Shown here: positions 1 to 9,307 of the stretch, piece after piece
Numbering within the stretch: the first letter of the stretch is position 1
How the letters are laid out: the number at the start of each line of letters is the position of its first letter
Assembly (NCBI RefSeq): GCF_014697615.1
Contig: NZ_JACJSD010000006.1
Location: forward strand, 1 to 64,000
Reading direction: 5' to 3'
Origin: Nostoc sp. FACHB-280
GTDB taxonomy: Bacteria; Cyanobacteriota; Cyanobacteriia; Cyanobacteriales; Nostocaceae
Length of the DNA: 64,000 nt
Program-made: the position numbers and the translations under genes
Notes under the pieces: model-generated
Told to the model about the DNA's origin: nothing
The model's database searches: none
The model's input: the letters and a program-made list of their open reading frames with translations, nothing else

Positions 1-29
1 TTGGTAGAATTTAGGTAACATTATCATTT

Positions 30-67
30 GATAGGTCTTGTTGACAATACCTGACCTATCTTTTTTT
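30..67 (+). terminator. Rho-independent terminator of a gene upstream of the window
   Basis: An 8 bp perfect stem (GATAGGTC at 30-37 with GACCTATC at 53-60) closes a 15-base loop and is followed at once by seven T residues. This is the standard intrinsic terminator form on the plus strand. It would end transcription of a plus-strand gene left of the window and isolate the kinase gene that starts at 228. The 160 bases between it and the kinase hold no other structure I can support. Confidence 0.6.
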
Positions 68-227
68 ACCCCAAAACGGTCACAATCTTTTATTTCCTCG
101 GCTTCAGCCGCTTTGTCACCCCTTCAGCTCTAATCCCTAATCAAAACCTCAATCTCCAGGTAGATACTAATCAGGAGTCACTTCGGATTGAATAGAAGAA
201 CCGTGTACGCATACGGAACAATCTAGA

Positions 228-3200
228 ATGAAGCGCGACTCAACGGGTAAATTTGTTAGCAACTGGGACTCAGAAAACAAACAACGAGTTAGTATATCTT
301 TAACCAGTACAGCATGGCGATCGCTTGATGAAGAAGCGCACAAGCAAGGAATTTCGCGTTCAGAATTGATTGAATATTTTGCCCGCAGCTTGGGAAATGA
401 TTCACATCCTGACTTTCAGGAAATACGGAAAAATGCTGAATATGCTTTATTACAAGAACGAATAGCCACCTTAGAGCGTGAGAAACAAGAGTTAGAAGCT
501 TTACTAGAAAATGCCCCAGATGCAAAATTCATCACCAGCCAAGCATCTGAACGTAAGGTAATCACTATCTTAGAAAGCATTACAGATGCCTTCGTGGCTT
601 TTGATTGTGATTGGCGCTACACATATATCAATCAGGCAGCAGCGCAAATTTTACACAAAACACCAGCAGAACTTATTGGTAAAAATGTTTGGCAAGAGGT
701 GTTTCCAGAACTTGTTGGTGGTATAGCCTATCAATCTATGTATCAGGCTGTAACGGAACAAGTAGCTGTTGCGTGGGAAGAATATGGGGAGCCTATTGGT
801 TGTTGGTTAGAAGTCAAAGCTTATCCCTCGGCTGGGGGTTTGGCAGTGTATTTTCATGATATTACAGCTCGCAAACAAGTTGAAGCAGAAAAAGAATGCT
901 TGTTGCAAGCACTGGAAATAGAACATACCCGCTTTACTGCTGTTTTACAGCAGTTACCAGCCGGTGTATTAATTGCCGATGCGGCAACGGGTAAATTAGT
1001 GCTGGCTAATGAACAAGCTAAACAAATTATTGGTTACGACTATGAACAGTCTTTGGAATTAGAAGAATACGTACCAATTACCCCCTTTGTCGCCTTTCGG
1101 ACTGATGGACAAATGTATGAACCTTATGATTATCCATTAGCGCGATCGCTGCAAACAGGTGAAGTTATCTCTAACGAAGAATTGCGGCTAGAAAGTGATG
1201 GTCGCCAAACTTTTATTAGTGTCAATTCTGCACCAATACTCAATAGCCAAAATCAAATTGTGGCAGCGGTAGTTGTCCTGCAAGATATAACTGAGCGCAA
1301 ACAACTGTGGGAACAGGTGCAACATAAAGACAGACAACAGAAATTTTTAATTCAATTAAATGATGCGATTCGCCCAATTCCAGACTCGAAAGAAATTATG
1401 TGGCACGCACTACTTGCCACAGGTCAGTATTTTCAAGTGAGTAGGTGTACTTATGGGGAAATTGATCCTACCCAAGAATATGTAATTGTTGAGCGTGATT
1501 ATTGCAATGGTGTGAGTAGTGTGGTTGGGACTCATCACATGAATTCTTTTGGCCGGGAAATCATTGCTGAACTCAAGCAGGGCAGAACAATTATTGTGGA
1601 TGATGTGGATGCTGATCCTCGGACTACAGGAACAGGCGCAACTGCTTTTGATGTGATCCAAACTAAGTCTTTGTTATGTGTGCCGTTGGTGAAACAAGGA
1701 AAGTTTATAGCGTTACTTGTGTTACACCATATTGCGCCGCGCCACTGGCAACAGGAAGAAGTGACACTGATAGAGCAAATTGCCGAACAAACTTGGTTAG
1801 CTGTAGAGCGATCGCGTGCGGAAGCGGAATTACGAGAAAGTGAGGCACACTTGCAACTGGCGCTGAATGTTGGACGAATGGGATCATGGGATTGGGATGT
1901 CCAAACTGGCACATTACATTGGTCAGAAGGACACTTCACAGTGTTAGGTCTGCAACCATATCAATGTCAACCCAGTTATGAAGTTTGGCAGAGTCGGGTG
2001 CATCCAAATGATTTAGCACAAGCTGAAGCAAAATTTCAGGAAGCTATGCAGGCCAAGCAAGAGTATCATCATGAATATCGCCTGCGTTGGTTAGATGGCT
2101 CAATTCATTGGGTAGAAGCCAGAGGAAAGTTTACTTACGATTTGAAGGGAAATCCGAAAAACTCGATTGGCGTTGTCATTGATATTACAGAACGCAAGCA
2201 AATAGAACAAGAACGAGAAAGATTACTAGAACGTGAGTGCATTGCTCGAATGCGAGCAGAAACCGCACAACGCCAACTGGCAACTATATTTGAAACTTCA
2301 CCAGTGGGAATTGCTCTATTAGATCGCCAACAGCGATATATTGCGATTAACGAAGCATTAGCCAAAATCAACGGATTAACTCGTGAACAACATTTAGGAC
2401 ATTCAATTAAGGAACTTTTTGGTCAAGTTGATCCGGGCATAGTTGCCATCTTTGATGAAATTTACAATACCGGAGATCAATTTATTTCCCTTAGCTTGGC
2501 GATCAATCCTCCTGGTCGGAGCGATCGCTGTCCTGGATACTACAATGTTTACTATCTGCCCACCACTAACTCTAACCATCAAATAGAAGAGGTTTTAGCC
2601 TATGTGGTCGATGTAACTGAACAAGTCAGGTTAGAGCGGAACCAACGCTTTCTGGCAGAGGCGAGCGCAGTTTTAGCATCTTCTCTCGATTACCAAACTA
2701 CCCTAGAACGAGTTGCCCAACTGGCAGTACCGGAGTTAGCAGATTGGTGTACAGTCCACATCGTCAAAGAAGATGGTGTTATTGAACAGATTGCTGTAGC
2801 TCATCTTGACCCAGCTAAACAGCAATGGGCTGACCAAACGCGACAGAAATATCCTCTCAATCCAGATGATCCCAGAGGCGCTGCCTGGACATTACGCACA
2901 GGTAAATCCGATTTCTTACCCGATATCTCTGATGAATTGATAGTCCAAGCCGCCCAAAACCCAGAACATTTAGAAATTTTGCGTTCTGTTGGTTTTAAAT
3001 CTGTGATGACAGTGCCATTAAAAACTCAAGATAAAATTTTGGGGGTCATGTCTTTTGTTTCAGCGGAGTCGGGAAAACGCTATGACCAAAGCAATTTACA
3101 ATTAGCCGAGGAACTAGCTCGCCGTGCTTCTTTAGCCATTGATAACGCCCAATTGTACCGCCTTGCCCAACGCGATCGCGCCAAAGCCGAAGCCGCTAAT

Positions 3201-4319
3201 AGAATTAAAGATGAATTTCTTGCCGTACTGTCTCACGAATTGCGATCGCCCCTAAATCCGATTTTAGGTTGGTCAAGGCTGCTGCGGAGTCAACGGCTAG
3301 ACCCTAAAAAAGCTGACCAAGCATTAGAAACCATTGAACGTAATGCCAAGTTACAAGCGCAATTAATCGAAGATTTATTAGATGTCTCGCGCATTCTCCA
3401 AGGCAAAATGTCGTTAAACGTTGCACCTGTGAATTTGGCTGCAACCATCGAAGCCGCCTTAGAAACAGTCCGACTCGCAGCAGAAGCCAAAAATATTCAA
3501 ATCCAAACTACTCTTAACTCGCTTTCTGGTACAGTTTCCGGTGATACCAACCGCTTACAACAAGTTATCTGGAACCTGATTTCTAACGCTGTCAAATTTA
3601 CCCCCTCTGGAGGACGAATAGAAGTGCAGCTAGAGCAAATGGGAATGTATGCTCAAATTAAAGTTCAAGATAACGGAATTGGCATTACTCCAGAGTTTTT
3701 ACCATTCGTATTTGAATATTTCCGTCAGCAAGATGGCGCAACAACAAGAAAATTTGGTGGATTGGGCTTAGGGCTGGCGATTGTCCGTCATTTAACCGAA
3801 CTGCATGGTGGTACAGTGCAAGCCGATAGTCCAGGACAGAATTTAGGTGCAATCTTCACTGTGAGATTGCCATTAAACATTGTTGACCAAGCATTATCCT
3901 TAGCTCGTAGCAATTTGGCAGATAGAGTTGATCTCACGGGTATGCAGATATTAATTGTAGATGATGATGCAGATATGCGTAACTTAGCAGAATTTATCCT
4001 CACCCAAGTTGGCGCAAAAGTTACTACAGCTGATTCAGCTTTACAAGCATTGACTTACTTCAATCAATCTATGCCGGATTTACTAATTTCTGATATTGGG
4101 ATGCCTGAATTGGATGGCTATTCCTTGATTCGGAACATTAGACAATGCCCACCCGAACAAGGCGGAACTATACCTGCGATCGCACTTTCGGCTTATGCAG
4201 GCGAAATCAACCAACAACAAGCACTACAAGCCGGATTTCAACAGCATATAGCAAAACCTATCGAACCAGAAGAGTTAGTTAGAACAATTGCAATATTGAT
4301 GGGGAGTAGAAGGAGCTAG
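228..4319 (+). CDS. Hybrid histidine kinase with RHH-like N-terminus, four PAS, two GAF and a C-terminal receiver
   Basis: This is a 1363-residue soluble sensor kinase with no membrane segment or signal peptide. Residues 20-56 (RVSISLTSTAWRSLDEEA, then GISRSELIEYF) read like a ribbon-helix-helix (CopG/Arc) DNA-binding fold. A coiled coil follows at about 66-95. The order is then PAS (about 105-220), PAS (235-355), GAF (370-530), PAS_3-type (540-660), PAS (680-795), GAF (805-965), HisKA with SHELRSPLNPILGW (phospho-acceptor His1003), HATPase with an N box near 1111 and GLGLGLAI near 1178, and a receiver (1240-1360) whose phospho-acceptor is Asp1289 in SDIGMPELDG. The PAS and GAF domains suggest cytoplasmic signal sensing; the ligand is unknown. 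It is convergent with the sulfate operon. The kinase assignment is secure; the DNA-binding role of the N-terminus is inference. Confidence 0.93.
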   Translation: MKRDSTGKFVSNWDSENKQRVSISLTSTAWRSLDEEAHKQGISRSELIEYFARSLGNDSHPDFQEIRKNAEYALLQERIATLEREKQELEALLENAPDAKFITSQASERKVITILESITDAFVAFDCDWRYTYINQAAAQILHKTPAELIGKNVWQEVFPELVGGIAYQSMYQAVTEQVAVAWEEYGEPIGCWLEVKAYPSAGGLAVYFHDITARKQVEAEKECLLQALEIEHTRFTAVLQQLPAGVLIADAATGKLVLANEQAKQIIGYDYEQSLELEEYVPITPFVAFRTDGQMYEPYDYPLARSLQTGEVISNEELRLESDGRQTFISVNSAPILNSQNQIVAAVVVLQDITERKQLWEQVQHKDRQQKFLIQLNDAIRPIPDSKEIMWHALLATGQYFQVSRCTYGEIDPTQEYVIVERDYCNGVSSVVGTHHMNSFGREIIAELKQGRTIIVDDVDADPRTTGTGATAFDVIQTKSLLCVPLVKQGKFIALLVLHHIAPRHWQQEEVTLIEQIAEQTWLAVERSRAEAELRESEAHLQLALNVGRMGSWDWDVQTGTLHWSEGHFTVLGLQPYQCQPSYEVWQSRVHPNDLAQAEAKFQEAMQAKQEYHHEYRLRWLDGSIHWVEARGKFTYDLKGNPKNSIGVVIDITERKQIEQERERLLERECIARMRAETAQRQLATIFETSPVGIALLDRQQRYIAINEALAKINGLTREQHLGHSIKELFGQVDPGIVAIFDEIYNTGDQFISLSLAINPPGRSDRCPGYYNVYYLPTTNSNHQIEEVLAYVVDVTEQVRLERNQRFLAEASAVLASSLDYQTTLERVAQLAVPELADWCTVHIVKEDGVIEQIAVAHLDPAKQQWADQTRQKYPLNPDDPRGAAWTLRTGKSDFLPDISDELIVQAAQNPEHLEILRSVGFKSVMTVPLKTQDKILGVMSFVSAESGKRYDQSNLQLAEELARRASLAIDNAQLYRLAQRDRAKAEAANRIKDEFLAVLSHELRSPLNPILGWSRLLRSQRLDPKKADQALETIERNAKLQAQLIEDLLDVSRILQGKMSLNVAPVNLAATIEAALETVRLAAEAKNIQIQTTLNSLSGTVSGDTNRLQQVIWNLISNAVKFTPSGGRIEVQLEQMGMYAQIKVQDNGIGITPEFLPFVFEYFRQQDGATTRKFGGLGLGLAIVRHLTELHGGTVQADSPGQNLGAIFTVRLPLNIVDQALSLARSNLADRVDLTGMQILIVDDDADMRNLAEFILTQVGAKVTTADSALQALTYFNQSMPDLLISDIGMPELDGYSLIRNIRQCPPEQGGTIPAIALSAYAGEINQQQALQAGFQQHIAKPIEPEELVRTIAILMGSRRS

Positions 4320-4334
4320 TTACGTGGTCAGGAC

Positions 4335-4421
4335 TTATATCATGTCCGGTTAAATCATTTATGCTCCCTCTGCTCCCTCTGCGGTCTTAATGATAAGTAT
4401 TTAGTCGGACACGATATCATT
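4335..4421. repeat. MITE-like element, copy 1
   Basis: The ends are imperfect inverted repeats of about 26 bp. The left end reads ATATCATGTCCGGTTAAAT and the right end, reverse-complemented, reads ATATCGTGTCCGACTAAAT. The short core holds CTCCCTCTG direct repeats. Related elements lie at 43781-43949 and 60103-60226. It sits between the convergent kinase and cysW genes and could fold into a hairpin that ends both transcripts. No transposase is present. Confidence 0.6.
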
Positions 4422-5292
4422 CAACATCTTTGATGCGCGTTTTCCGTTCTAAAATTTCCTTCAGTACTAATGTGACAACTGCTAACAGGGCTAATAGCAC
4501 AGCAGCAGAAAAGGCGGCTTCGGTTTCATACTGTTTGTAAGCATCTTCCACAAACAATGGTAAACTTTGTGTTTTGTCAGCAATATTACCCGAAACTACC
4601 GAAACAGCACCGAATTCGCCCATTGCTCTAGCATTGGTTAAAATTAAGCCGTAAAGTAATCCCCAACGAATGCTGGGTAAGGTGACGCGCCAAAATATGT
4701 CCCAATCTTTTGCACCCAAAGTTTTAGCGGCTTCTTCTTGGTCGCTACCAAATTCCTCTAACACAGGAATGACTTCTCTGGCGACAAAGGGCATACTGAC
4801 AAATGCTGTCGCCAATACCATCCCCGGAAAGGCAAAGATAATTTTAATATCGTGGGCTTGCAGAAAAGGGCCAAACCAGCCATTTCTGCCATAGAGTAAG
4901 ACAATCATCAACCCGGCAACTACGGGAGAGATGGAAAAGGGTAGGTCGATGATACTTAAAACTATGGCACGACCGGGAAATTTATGTCGCGCGATCGCCC
5001 AAGCTGCACACAAGCCAAATACGGTATTTAATGGCACCGCAATTAAAGCCAATATTAACGTTAGCCAAGCTGCATGAAGAAAGGCTGGGTGGTTTAAGTT
5101 GGCAAAAAACGGGGTGATTCCTTTTTTAAAGGCTTGGACAAAAACGTTAATTGCTGGGATATATTGAATTAAAGCTAAATAACCAATTGCGATCGCAATT
5201 AAAATTGTCGGCACCCAACTTTTTTTCTGTTGAGTCCTGCCTGTGCTGATATTAGACTCAGATGAGTGAAATTTTGGCTCATTTACTGTCAT
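4417..5292 (-). CDS. cysW: Sulfate ABC transporter permease CysW
   Basis: This 291-residue inner-membrane protein is one of the two channel subunits of the sulfate/thiosulfate importer. It has about six hydrophobic segments and the cytoplasmic EAA loop that docks the ATPase ([20 protein letters not shown], around residues 185-205). The downstream [17 protein letters not shown] is a CysW/CysT signature. It is the last gene of sbpA-cysT-cysW, and its start overlaps the end of cysT by 14 bases, so the two are probably translationally coupled. The order and length match the family. No cysA ATPase gene follows: the next gene is a convergent kinase. The ATPase must therefore be encoded elsewhere. 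Confidence 0.93.
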   Translation of the reverse strand: MTVNEPKFHSSESNISTGRTQQKKSWVPTILIAIAIGYLALIQYIPAINVFVQAFKKGITPFFANLNHPAFLHAAWLTLILALIAVPLNTVFGLCAAWAIARHKFPGRAIVLSIIDLPFSISPVVAGLMIVLLYGRNGWFGPFLQAHDIKIIFAFPGMVLATAFVSMPFVAREVIPVLEEFGSDQEEAAKTLGAKDWDIFWRVTLPSIRWGLLYGLILTNARAMGEFGAVSVVSGNIADKTQSLPLFVEDAYKQYETEAAFSAAVLLALLAVVTLVLKEILERKTRIKDVE

Positions 5293-6157
5293 ATCTTCTA
5301 GCCCACGCTTGTAAGAAATTAATTGCCAACAGCAGTATTAACGAAATTGTCAACAAAACCACACCAATCACAGTCGCGCCAGAATAGTCATACTGCTCTA
5401 ATCTCTGGAAAATCAACACCGGCGCAATTAAATCTTGAAAGGGTGTATTAGAAGAAATAATTACTGTTGAGCCATATTCACCAACTGCACGGGAAAAACC
5501 CAAAGCAATACCCGTCAAAATTGTCGGAAATAAAGGCGGTAAAATGACTTTCCAAAAGGTTTGCCATTGGGAAGCACCCAAACACCAAGCCGCTTCCTCA
5601 ATATCATGTTCCATTTCTTGCAATACAGGTTGCACAGTCCTCACCACAAAAGGTAAGGAAATAAATATCATAGCTACGCCTACACCTAAGCGAGTGAATG
5701 ATACTTTAATTCCCAGGGGTGCTAACAGTGAACCAATCCAGCCATTATCGCTGTAAACTGTTGCCAATGTTAAACCTGCTACAGAAGTTGGCAGGGCAAA
5801 GGGTAAATCTACTGTGGCATCAACTATCCTTTTTAAAGGAAAGTCGTAACGCACTAAAACCCAAGCAATTAAAGTCCCAAATACACCATTGAGTAAGGCT
5901 GCCCCTATAGATGTCACAAAAGTTACGTTGTAAGTTGCCAAAGCAACATCGCTAGTGGCAATTTCCCAAAACCTAGCAGGTGGTTCGGTACTGGCTTTTA
6001 AGAACATAGCTGCTATTGGCAAAAACAACATTACTGTTAGGTATGCCAATGTAATGCGCCATGTCCAAGGCAAATTAATCAACTGATGCAGAAATTTCTT
6101 CCAGACAGGAGTTTCGGCAACAATATTTTGAGGTGAGGATGGGGAAGATACAGCCAT
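5279..6157 (-). CDS. cysT: Sulfate ABC transporter permease CysT (CysU)
   Basis: A 292-residue membrane permease and partner of CysW in sulfate import. The EAA loop is [20 protein letters not shown], followed by the sulfate-permease motif [16 protein letters not shown]. Six hydrophobic spans are visible, the first near residues 35-55 ([17 protein letters not shown]). I place the start at the ATG at 6157; an upstream in-frame TTG at 6169 would add four residues (MIFF) but has nothing to recommend it. A 112-base gap to sbpA contains short direct repeats. The three genes most likely form one transcript induced by sulfur limitation, as in other cyanobacteria; the induction is known for the family and not seen here. 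Confidence 0.93.
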   Translation of the reverse strand: MAVSSPSSPQNIVAETPVWKKFLHQLINLPWTWRITLAYLTVMLFLPIAAMFLKASTEPPARFWEIATSDVALATYNVTFVTSIGAALLNGVFGTLIAWVLVRYDFPLKRIVDATVDLPFALPTSVAGLTLATVYSDNGWIGSLLAPLGIKVSFTRLGVGVAMIFISLPFVVRTVQPVLQEMEHDIEEAAWCLGASQWQTFWKVILPPLFPTILTGIALGFSRAVGEYGSTVIISSNTPFQDLIAPVLIFQRLEQYDYSGATVIGVVLLTISLILLLAINFLQAWARRYDSK

Positions 6158-6240
6158 AAAAAATATCAATTTATCCTGTGTGATTGGTCATTGGTCATTT
6201 GTCGTTGAAAAATAAAGCCTTGATGTTGGTTTATTGTTCA

Positions 6241-6266
6241 TTGACTCTTGACCATTGACTCTTGAC
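6241..6266. repeat. Short direct repeat in the sbpA-cysT spacer
   Basis: The 12-mer TTGACTCTTGAC occurs twice (6241-6252 and 6255-6266), separated by two bases. A related GGTCATTGGTCATT run lies at about 6187-6199. These are low-complexity dispersed repeats of the type seen in Nostocales spacers. No function is assigned. Confidence 0.5.
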
Positions 6267-6269
6267 TAG

Positions 6270-7409
6270 TTACTTTTTCTTTTGGGCTTGAATCTTGTCA
6301 AAAACACCGCCCTCAGCAAAGAATTTCTTGTCAATTTCACTCCAACCACCGTAATCTTTGACTGTGCCTAATGTTTTAACGCTGGGGAATTTGTCTTTGA
6401 CTTCTTTTGTTTGGGCTACAGTTTCATCAACTGGACGGAATCCCAATTTGGCAAACTCTTGTTGTGCTTCTGGAGTGTAGAGATATTTCACAAAAGCTTC
6501 TGCTACTTCGCGGGTACCATGTTTATCAACGTTTTTATCTACCACAGCAACTGGGTTATCGATAGAAATATTGACATCAGGAACGATGTAATTGACTTTC
6601 TCGCCCTTTTGTTGTGCTAACACAATTTCATTTTCGTAGTTGATTAAGGCATCACCTTGACCTTGTTTAAAAAATGCGTCAGTTGCTTCGCGGGCATCTT
6701 TAGTCAAAAGTGGTACGTTATTATACACTTTTGTGATAAATTCTGTGGCTTTAGCCTCATCTCCGCCAGTTTTAATGACTGCGTTCCACAGTGCTAGGAA
6801 GTTCCATTTGGCTACACCAGATGTTTTTGGGTCGGCGGTAATTAATTTTACGCCTTCTTTTGATAAATCTGTCCAAGTTTTGATGTTTTTCGGATTACCT
6901 TCACGAGTAACGATCGCCGCAACAGACTTCGATACAATACCGTTATTGGGAACTTCAGTTTCCCATCCTGCCTCAATTAGTCCCGCTTTCTGAATCTTTT
7001 CTGTATCTCCAGCTAATGCTAGGTGAACTACATCTGCTTCTAAACCATCGATGACGGCGCGAGTTTGAGAACCAGAACCACCATAACTTTGCTTGAAGGT
7101 GACAGTTTGGTTATGCTCTTGTTTCCACTTCTCTACAAACTTGGGAATAATTGCTTCGTGAGCAGCTTTAGTCACCGCAAAGGAAACTAAGGTGATTTCT
7201 ACATTGGATTTATTAGCTGCAACAGGACTAGCAGCTGGTGTACTACCATCACCAGAATTACTGCTGCTATTTCCACCAGAGCAGGCGGCCAGCGCCACAC
7301 TCAAAATAGCCCCTACCAAGGTGAGTGATACAAAACCTTTGAGCGAATTGAGTCTGAACCGATATGGTCTATTCTGAATTTGCTTCAGGGGATGCTGCCA
7401 AAATTTCAT
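6270..7409 (-). CDS. sbpA: Sulfate-binding lipoprotein SbpA
   Basis: A 379-residue periplasmic solute-binding protein that delivers sulfate to CysT-CysW. The N-terminus has basic residues, a hydrophobic stretch (FVSLTLVGAILSVALAAC) and a lipobox ending at Cys43, so it should be membrane-anchored by lipid. A Ser/Gly/Asn linker follows. The mature part has the sulfate-binding signatures SYGGSGSQTRAVIDGLEADV and TADPKTSGVAKWNFLALW. The start ATG has a purine-rich GAGAGGA about 8 bases upstream. It is the first gene of the operon, with a small palindrome about 35 bases upstream of the start that could be an operator. Confidence 0.95.
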   Translation of the reverse strand: MKFWQHPLKQIQNRPYRFRLNSLKGFVSLTLVGAILSVALAACSGGNSSSNSGDGSTPAASPVAANKSNVEITLVSFAVTKAAHEAIIPKFVEKWKQEHNQTVTFKQSYGGSGSQTRAVIDGLEADVVHLALAGDTEKIQKAGLIEAGWETEVPNNGIVSKSVAAIVTREGNPKNIKTWTDLSKEGVKLITADPKTSGVAKWNFLALWNAVIKTGGDEAKATEFITKVYNNVPLLTKDAREATDAFFKQGQGDALINYENEIVLAQQKGEKVNYIVPDVNISIDNPVAVVDKNVDKHGTREVAEAFVKYLYTPEAQQEFAKLGFRPVDETVAQTKEVKDKFPSVKTLGTVKDYGGWSEIDKKFFAEGGVFDKIQAQKKK

Positions 7410-7442
7410 TCCGTGTTTCCTCTCAATCTACGGTAAACTGAT

Positions 7443-7460
7443 GTATATATAGTTATATAC
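7443..7460. promoter_or_regulatory. Palindrome upstream of sbpA, possible operator
   Basis: GTATATA and TATATAC flank a 4-base centre, 34-51 bases upstream of the sbpA start. Its position fits an operator or promoter element of the sulfate operon. It does not match the NtcA consensus (GTA-N8-TAC). The AT-richness means chance is a real alternative. Confidence 0.25.
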
Positions 7461-7593
7461 GATTTATGGTACTGGATGATTGCACGTATTAGTAATGTTT
7501 AATTGCAAACTCAACAAAAAATTCATATTCTCTATCGGCAATAGGGAGATTGTAGCAGTTTTGTTGGCAATTAAAAATAACTAGGTAGTTTGG

Positions 7594-7645
7594 AGGGGGC
7601 AAAGGGAGACAAGGGGGACAAGGAAGACAAGGGAGACAAGGAGAT
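7594..7645 (+). repeat. Tandem 9-mer array (GGGRGACAA)
   Basis: About five imperfect head-to-tail copies of GGGRGACAA (GGGAGACAA, GGGGGACAA, GGAAGACAA). The same unit occurs inverted at 7832-7879, and again at 12009-12050 and 28773-28814. The gene-free stretch 7410-7984 otherwise holds only the sbpA upstream palindrome and AT-rich DNA. Confidence 0.7.
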
Positions 7646-7831
7646 AAGAAAAGATATAAGTGTGACGAAGAGAATTGAGGGCGATAAAAGCAAAGTCCGC
7701 ACTTCGCAAACGAGAGTGTTCACCTAAGCAGAATTACGCAAAATCAAGGTTTCATAACACCGGAAGCTTGTTTCCTATTTACGGGTAATTCACAAAATAA
7801 ATTATCTAATTTGTCCACTCAACAAGACCTC

Positions 7832-7879
7832 TATCTCCCTTGTCCTCCTTGTCTCCCTCATCCCCCTTGTCTCCCTTTC
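7832..7879 (-). repeat. Inverted copy of the 9-mer array
   Basis: A pyrimidine-rich run of TTGTCTCCC / TTGTCCTCC units is the reverse complement of the array at 7594-7645. The pair could form a long imperfect stem enclosing about 190 bases upstream of the amidase gene. Confidence 0.65.
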
Positions 7880-7984
7880 TGTCAGTACTCCCTGAAACAA
7901 GTTGCATTGAGGCTGTCTGGCAGATGAATTGGTATTGTTGTTTCGATTAAGATGTTTCTAGCTGTATTCTGAAAATCTGCCAAC

Positions 7985-8845
7985 ATGAGTTTTAGAGAAT
8001 GGGCAACCAGGGTGCTATTAATTTCTCTAGTGTTTACTGCTTTGAGTGTGGCACTGTTGATTGGCAAAATTAACCAAGCAAAAATTCCTCAAACCACCTC
8101 ATCAAATCAAGAGATGACGACAGCTTGGAGTGAATATCCTCAAGTAAAGTTGCAATCTTCTAAAAATCAATCAGCCAAGTCTCCAGTCATTCCCAGGCAA
8201 AATGTTGGCAGATATCGAACTACAGAGGCTTTTGCTAAATATCAACCAAGATATGAGATTGCGAGAGTAGACCCTAGTAATTATGGCGATCGCTACACTC
8301 AAGACATTTACGGTGTCACACTCACCAATCCAGCTATTATCGTACTCCATGAAACTGGTTATTCTGCCGACAGTGCGGTTAATTTTTTTCAAACACCCCA
8401 CGAAGATGAAAGTGTGCAAGCAAGTTATCATTCCCTGATTAAATTAGATGGCACAGTTGTTTATTTAGTCCCGCCAGAAAAACGCGCTTTTGGGGCGGCT
8501 AACTCAGTGTTTGAAAGCTTTAATGGTGTTGAAACTGTCCAGACTAATCCTAATTTAGCACCATCTGTAAATAATTTTGCTTATCATGTTTCTTTAGAAA
8601 CACCACCCGATGGCCGGGGAGATAATTATATTAAAGCTCATAGCGGCTATACCGAAGCCCAATATCATTCTTTAGCTTGGTTAATTGCCCAAAGTCAGGT
8701 TCCTGAAGACCGCATTACTACCCATCAACAAGTTGACCGTTCTGGCCAGAAAGTTGATCCAGTAAGTTTTGATTTTGATAAATTCTTGGTTTTACTCAAT
8801 ACTTATCGTCAAATTAGCCCAGTGTATCGAGCGCAGAGTAATTAA
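7985..8845 (+). CDS. N-acetylmuramoyl-L-alanine amidase (Amidase_2 fold), membrane-anchored
   Basis: This 286-residue protein probably cleaves the bond between N-acetylmuramic acid and L-alanine in peptidoglycan. A single hydrophobic segment (residues 9-27, VLLISLVFTALSVALLIG) anchors or exports it. The Amidase_2 core spans about 115-265. IIVLHETGY supplies the first zinc His, FAYHVSLETPPDGRGDNY the second conserved region, and TTHQQVDRSGQKVDP the third ligand region (His, then Asp). SYHSLIKLDGTVVYLVPPE is typical of the fold. The stop codon lies inside the end of an inverted repeat. It stands alone, with no operon partner. Confidence 0.85.
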   Translation: MSFREWATRVLLISLVFTALSVALLIGKINQAKIPQTTSSNQEMTTAWSEYPQVKLQSSKNQSAKSPVIPRQNVGRYRTTEAFAKYQPRYEIARVDPSNYGDRYTQDIYGVTLTNPAIIVLHETGYSADSAVNFFQTPHEDESVQASYHSLIKLDGTVVYLVPPEKRAFGAANSVFESFNGVETVQTNPNLAPSVNNFAYHVSLETPPDGRGDNYIKAHSGYTEAQYHSLAWLIAQSQVPEDRITTHQQVDRSGQKVDPVSFDFDKFLVLLNTYRQISPVYRAQSN

Positions 8846-8980
8846 TACCAATTAAATGTGAAGTTGCACATATCTTGATCCCCCTAAATCCCCCTTAAAA
8901 AAGGGGGACTTAAAGAAAAATTCCCCCCTTTTTAAGGGGGGTTAGGGGGGATCGAAATGCTACTATACAACCTGAGTAAG
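8843..8980. repeat. Palindromic GATCCCCC repeat, left copy
   Basis: The element begins with TAATACCAATT and AAGTTGCACATATCTTGATC. It then has a GATCCCCCT...AGGGGGGATC palindrome (8877-8953) that can fold into a long hairpin. An inverted copy sits at about 9340-9469. The first three bases are the stop codon of the amidase gene. This is a MITE-like or REP-like repeat without coding capacity. A copy of GTGTGTACACCRTAGCTTT follows at about 8983 and again near 9056. Confidence 0.7.
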
Positions 8981-9118
8981 ACTTGTGTGTACACCGTAGC
9001 TTTCCAAGGGGAGGGTTAGGGTGGGGTAAAACCTTGTTAATCAGCTATTTTAGATTTGTGTGTACACCATAGCTTTAGCAAGAGGTGGGCTTCTTTGGGT
9101 TAAATAAATAATCAAGTG

Positions 9119-9307
9119 GACAAGCTTATTCGTTCACAACACAAGTCTATTCGTTCAGAATACAAGTCTATTTATTCAAAACACAAGTCTATTCATTCAC
9201 AACACAAGTCTATTTATTCAAAACACAAGTCTATTCGTTCACAACACAAGTCTATTTATTCACAACATAAGTCTATTCGTTCACAACACAAGTCTGTTCT
9301 CAACAAT
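9119..9307 (+). repeat. 21 bp tandem repeat array, about nine units
   Basis: Nine units of 21 bp follow the pattern ACAAGTCTATTCGTTCACAAC, with drift mainly between CGTTCAC and TATTCAA. In one frame (GTG at 9116 to 9334, 72 residues) this reads as a heptapeptide HKSIRSQ/HKSIYSQ repeat. That frame has no good ribosome-binding site and an atypical composition, so I do not call a gene. The array lies midway between the two inverted GATCCCCC elements. Confidence 0.8.
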
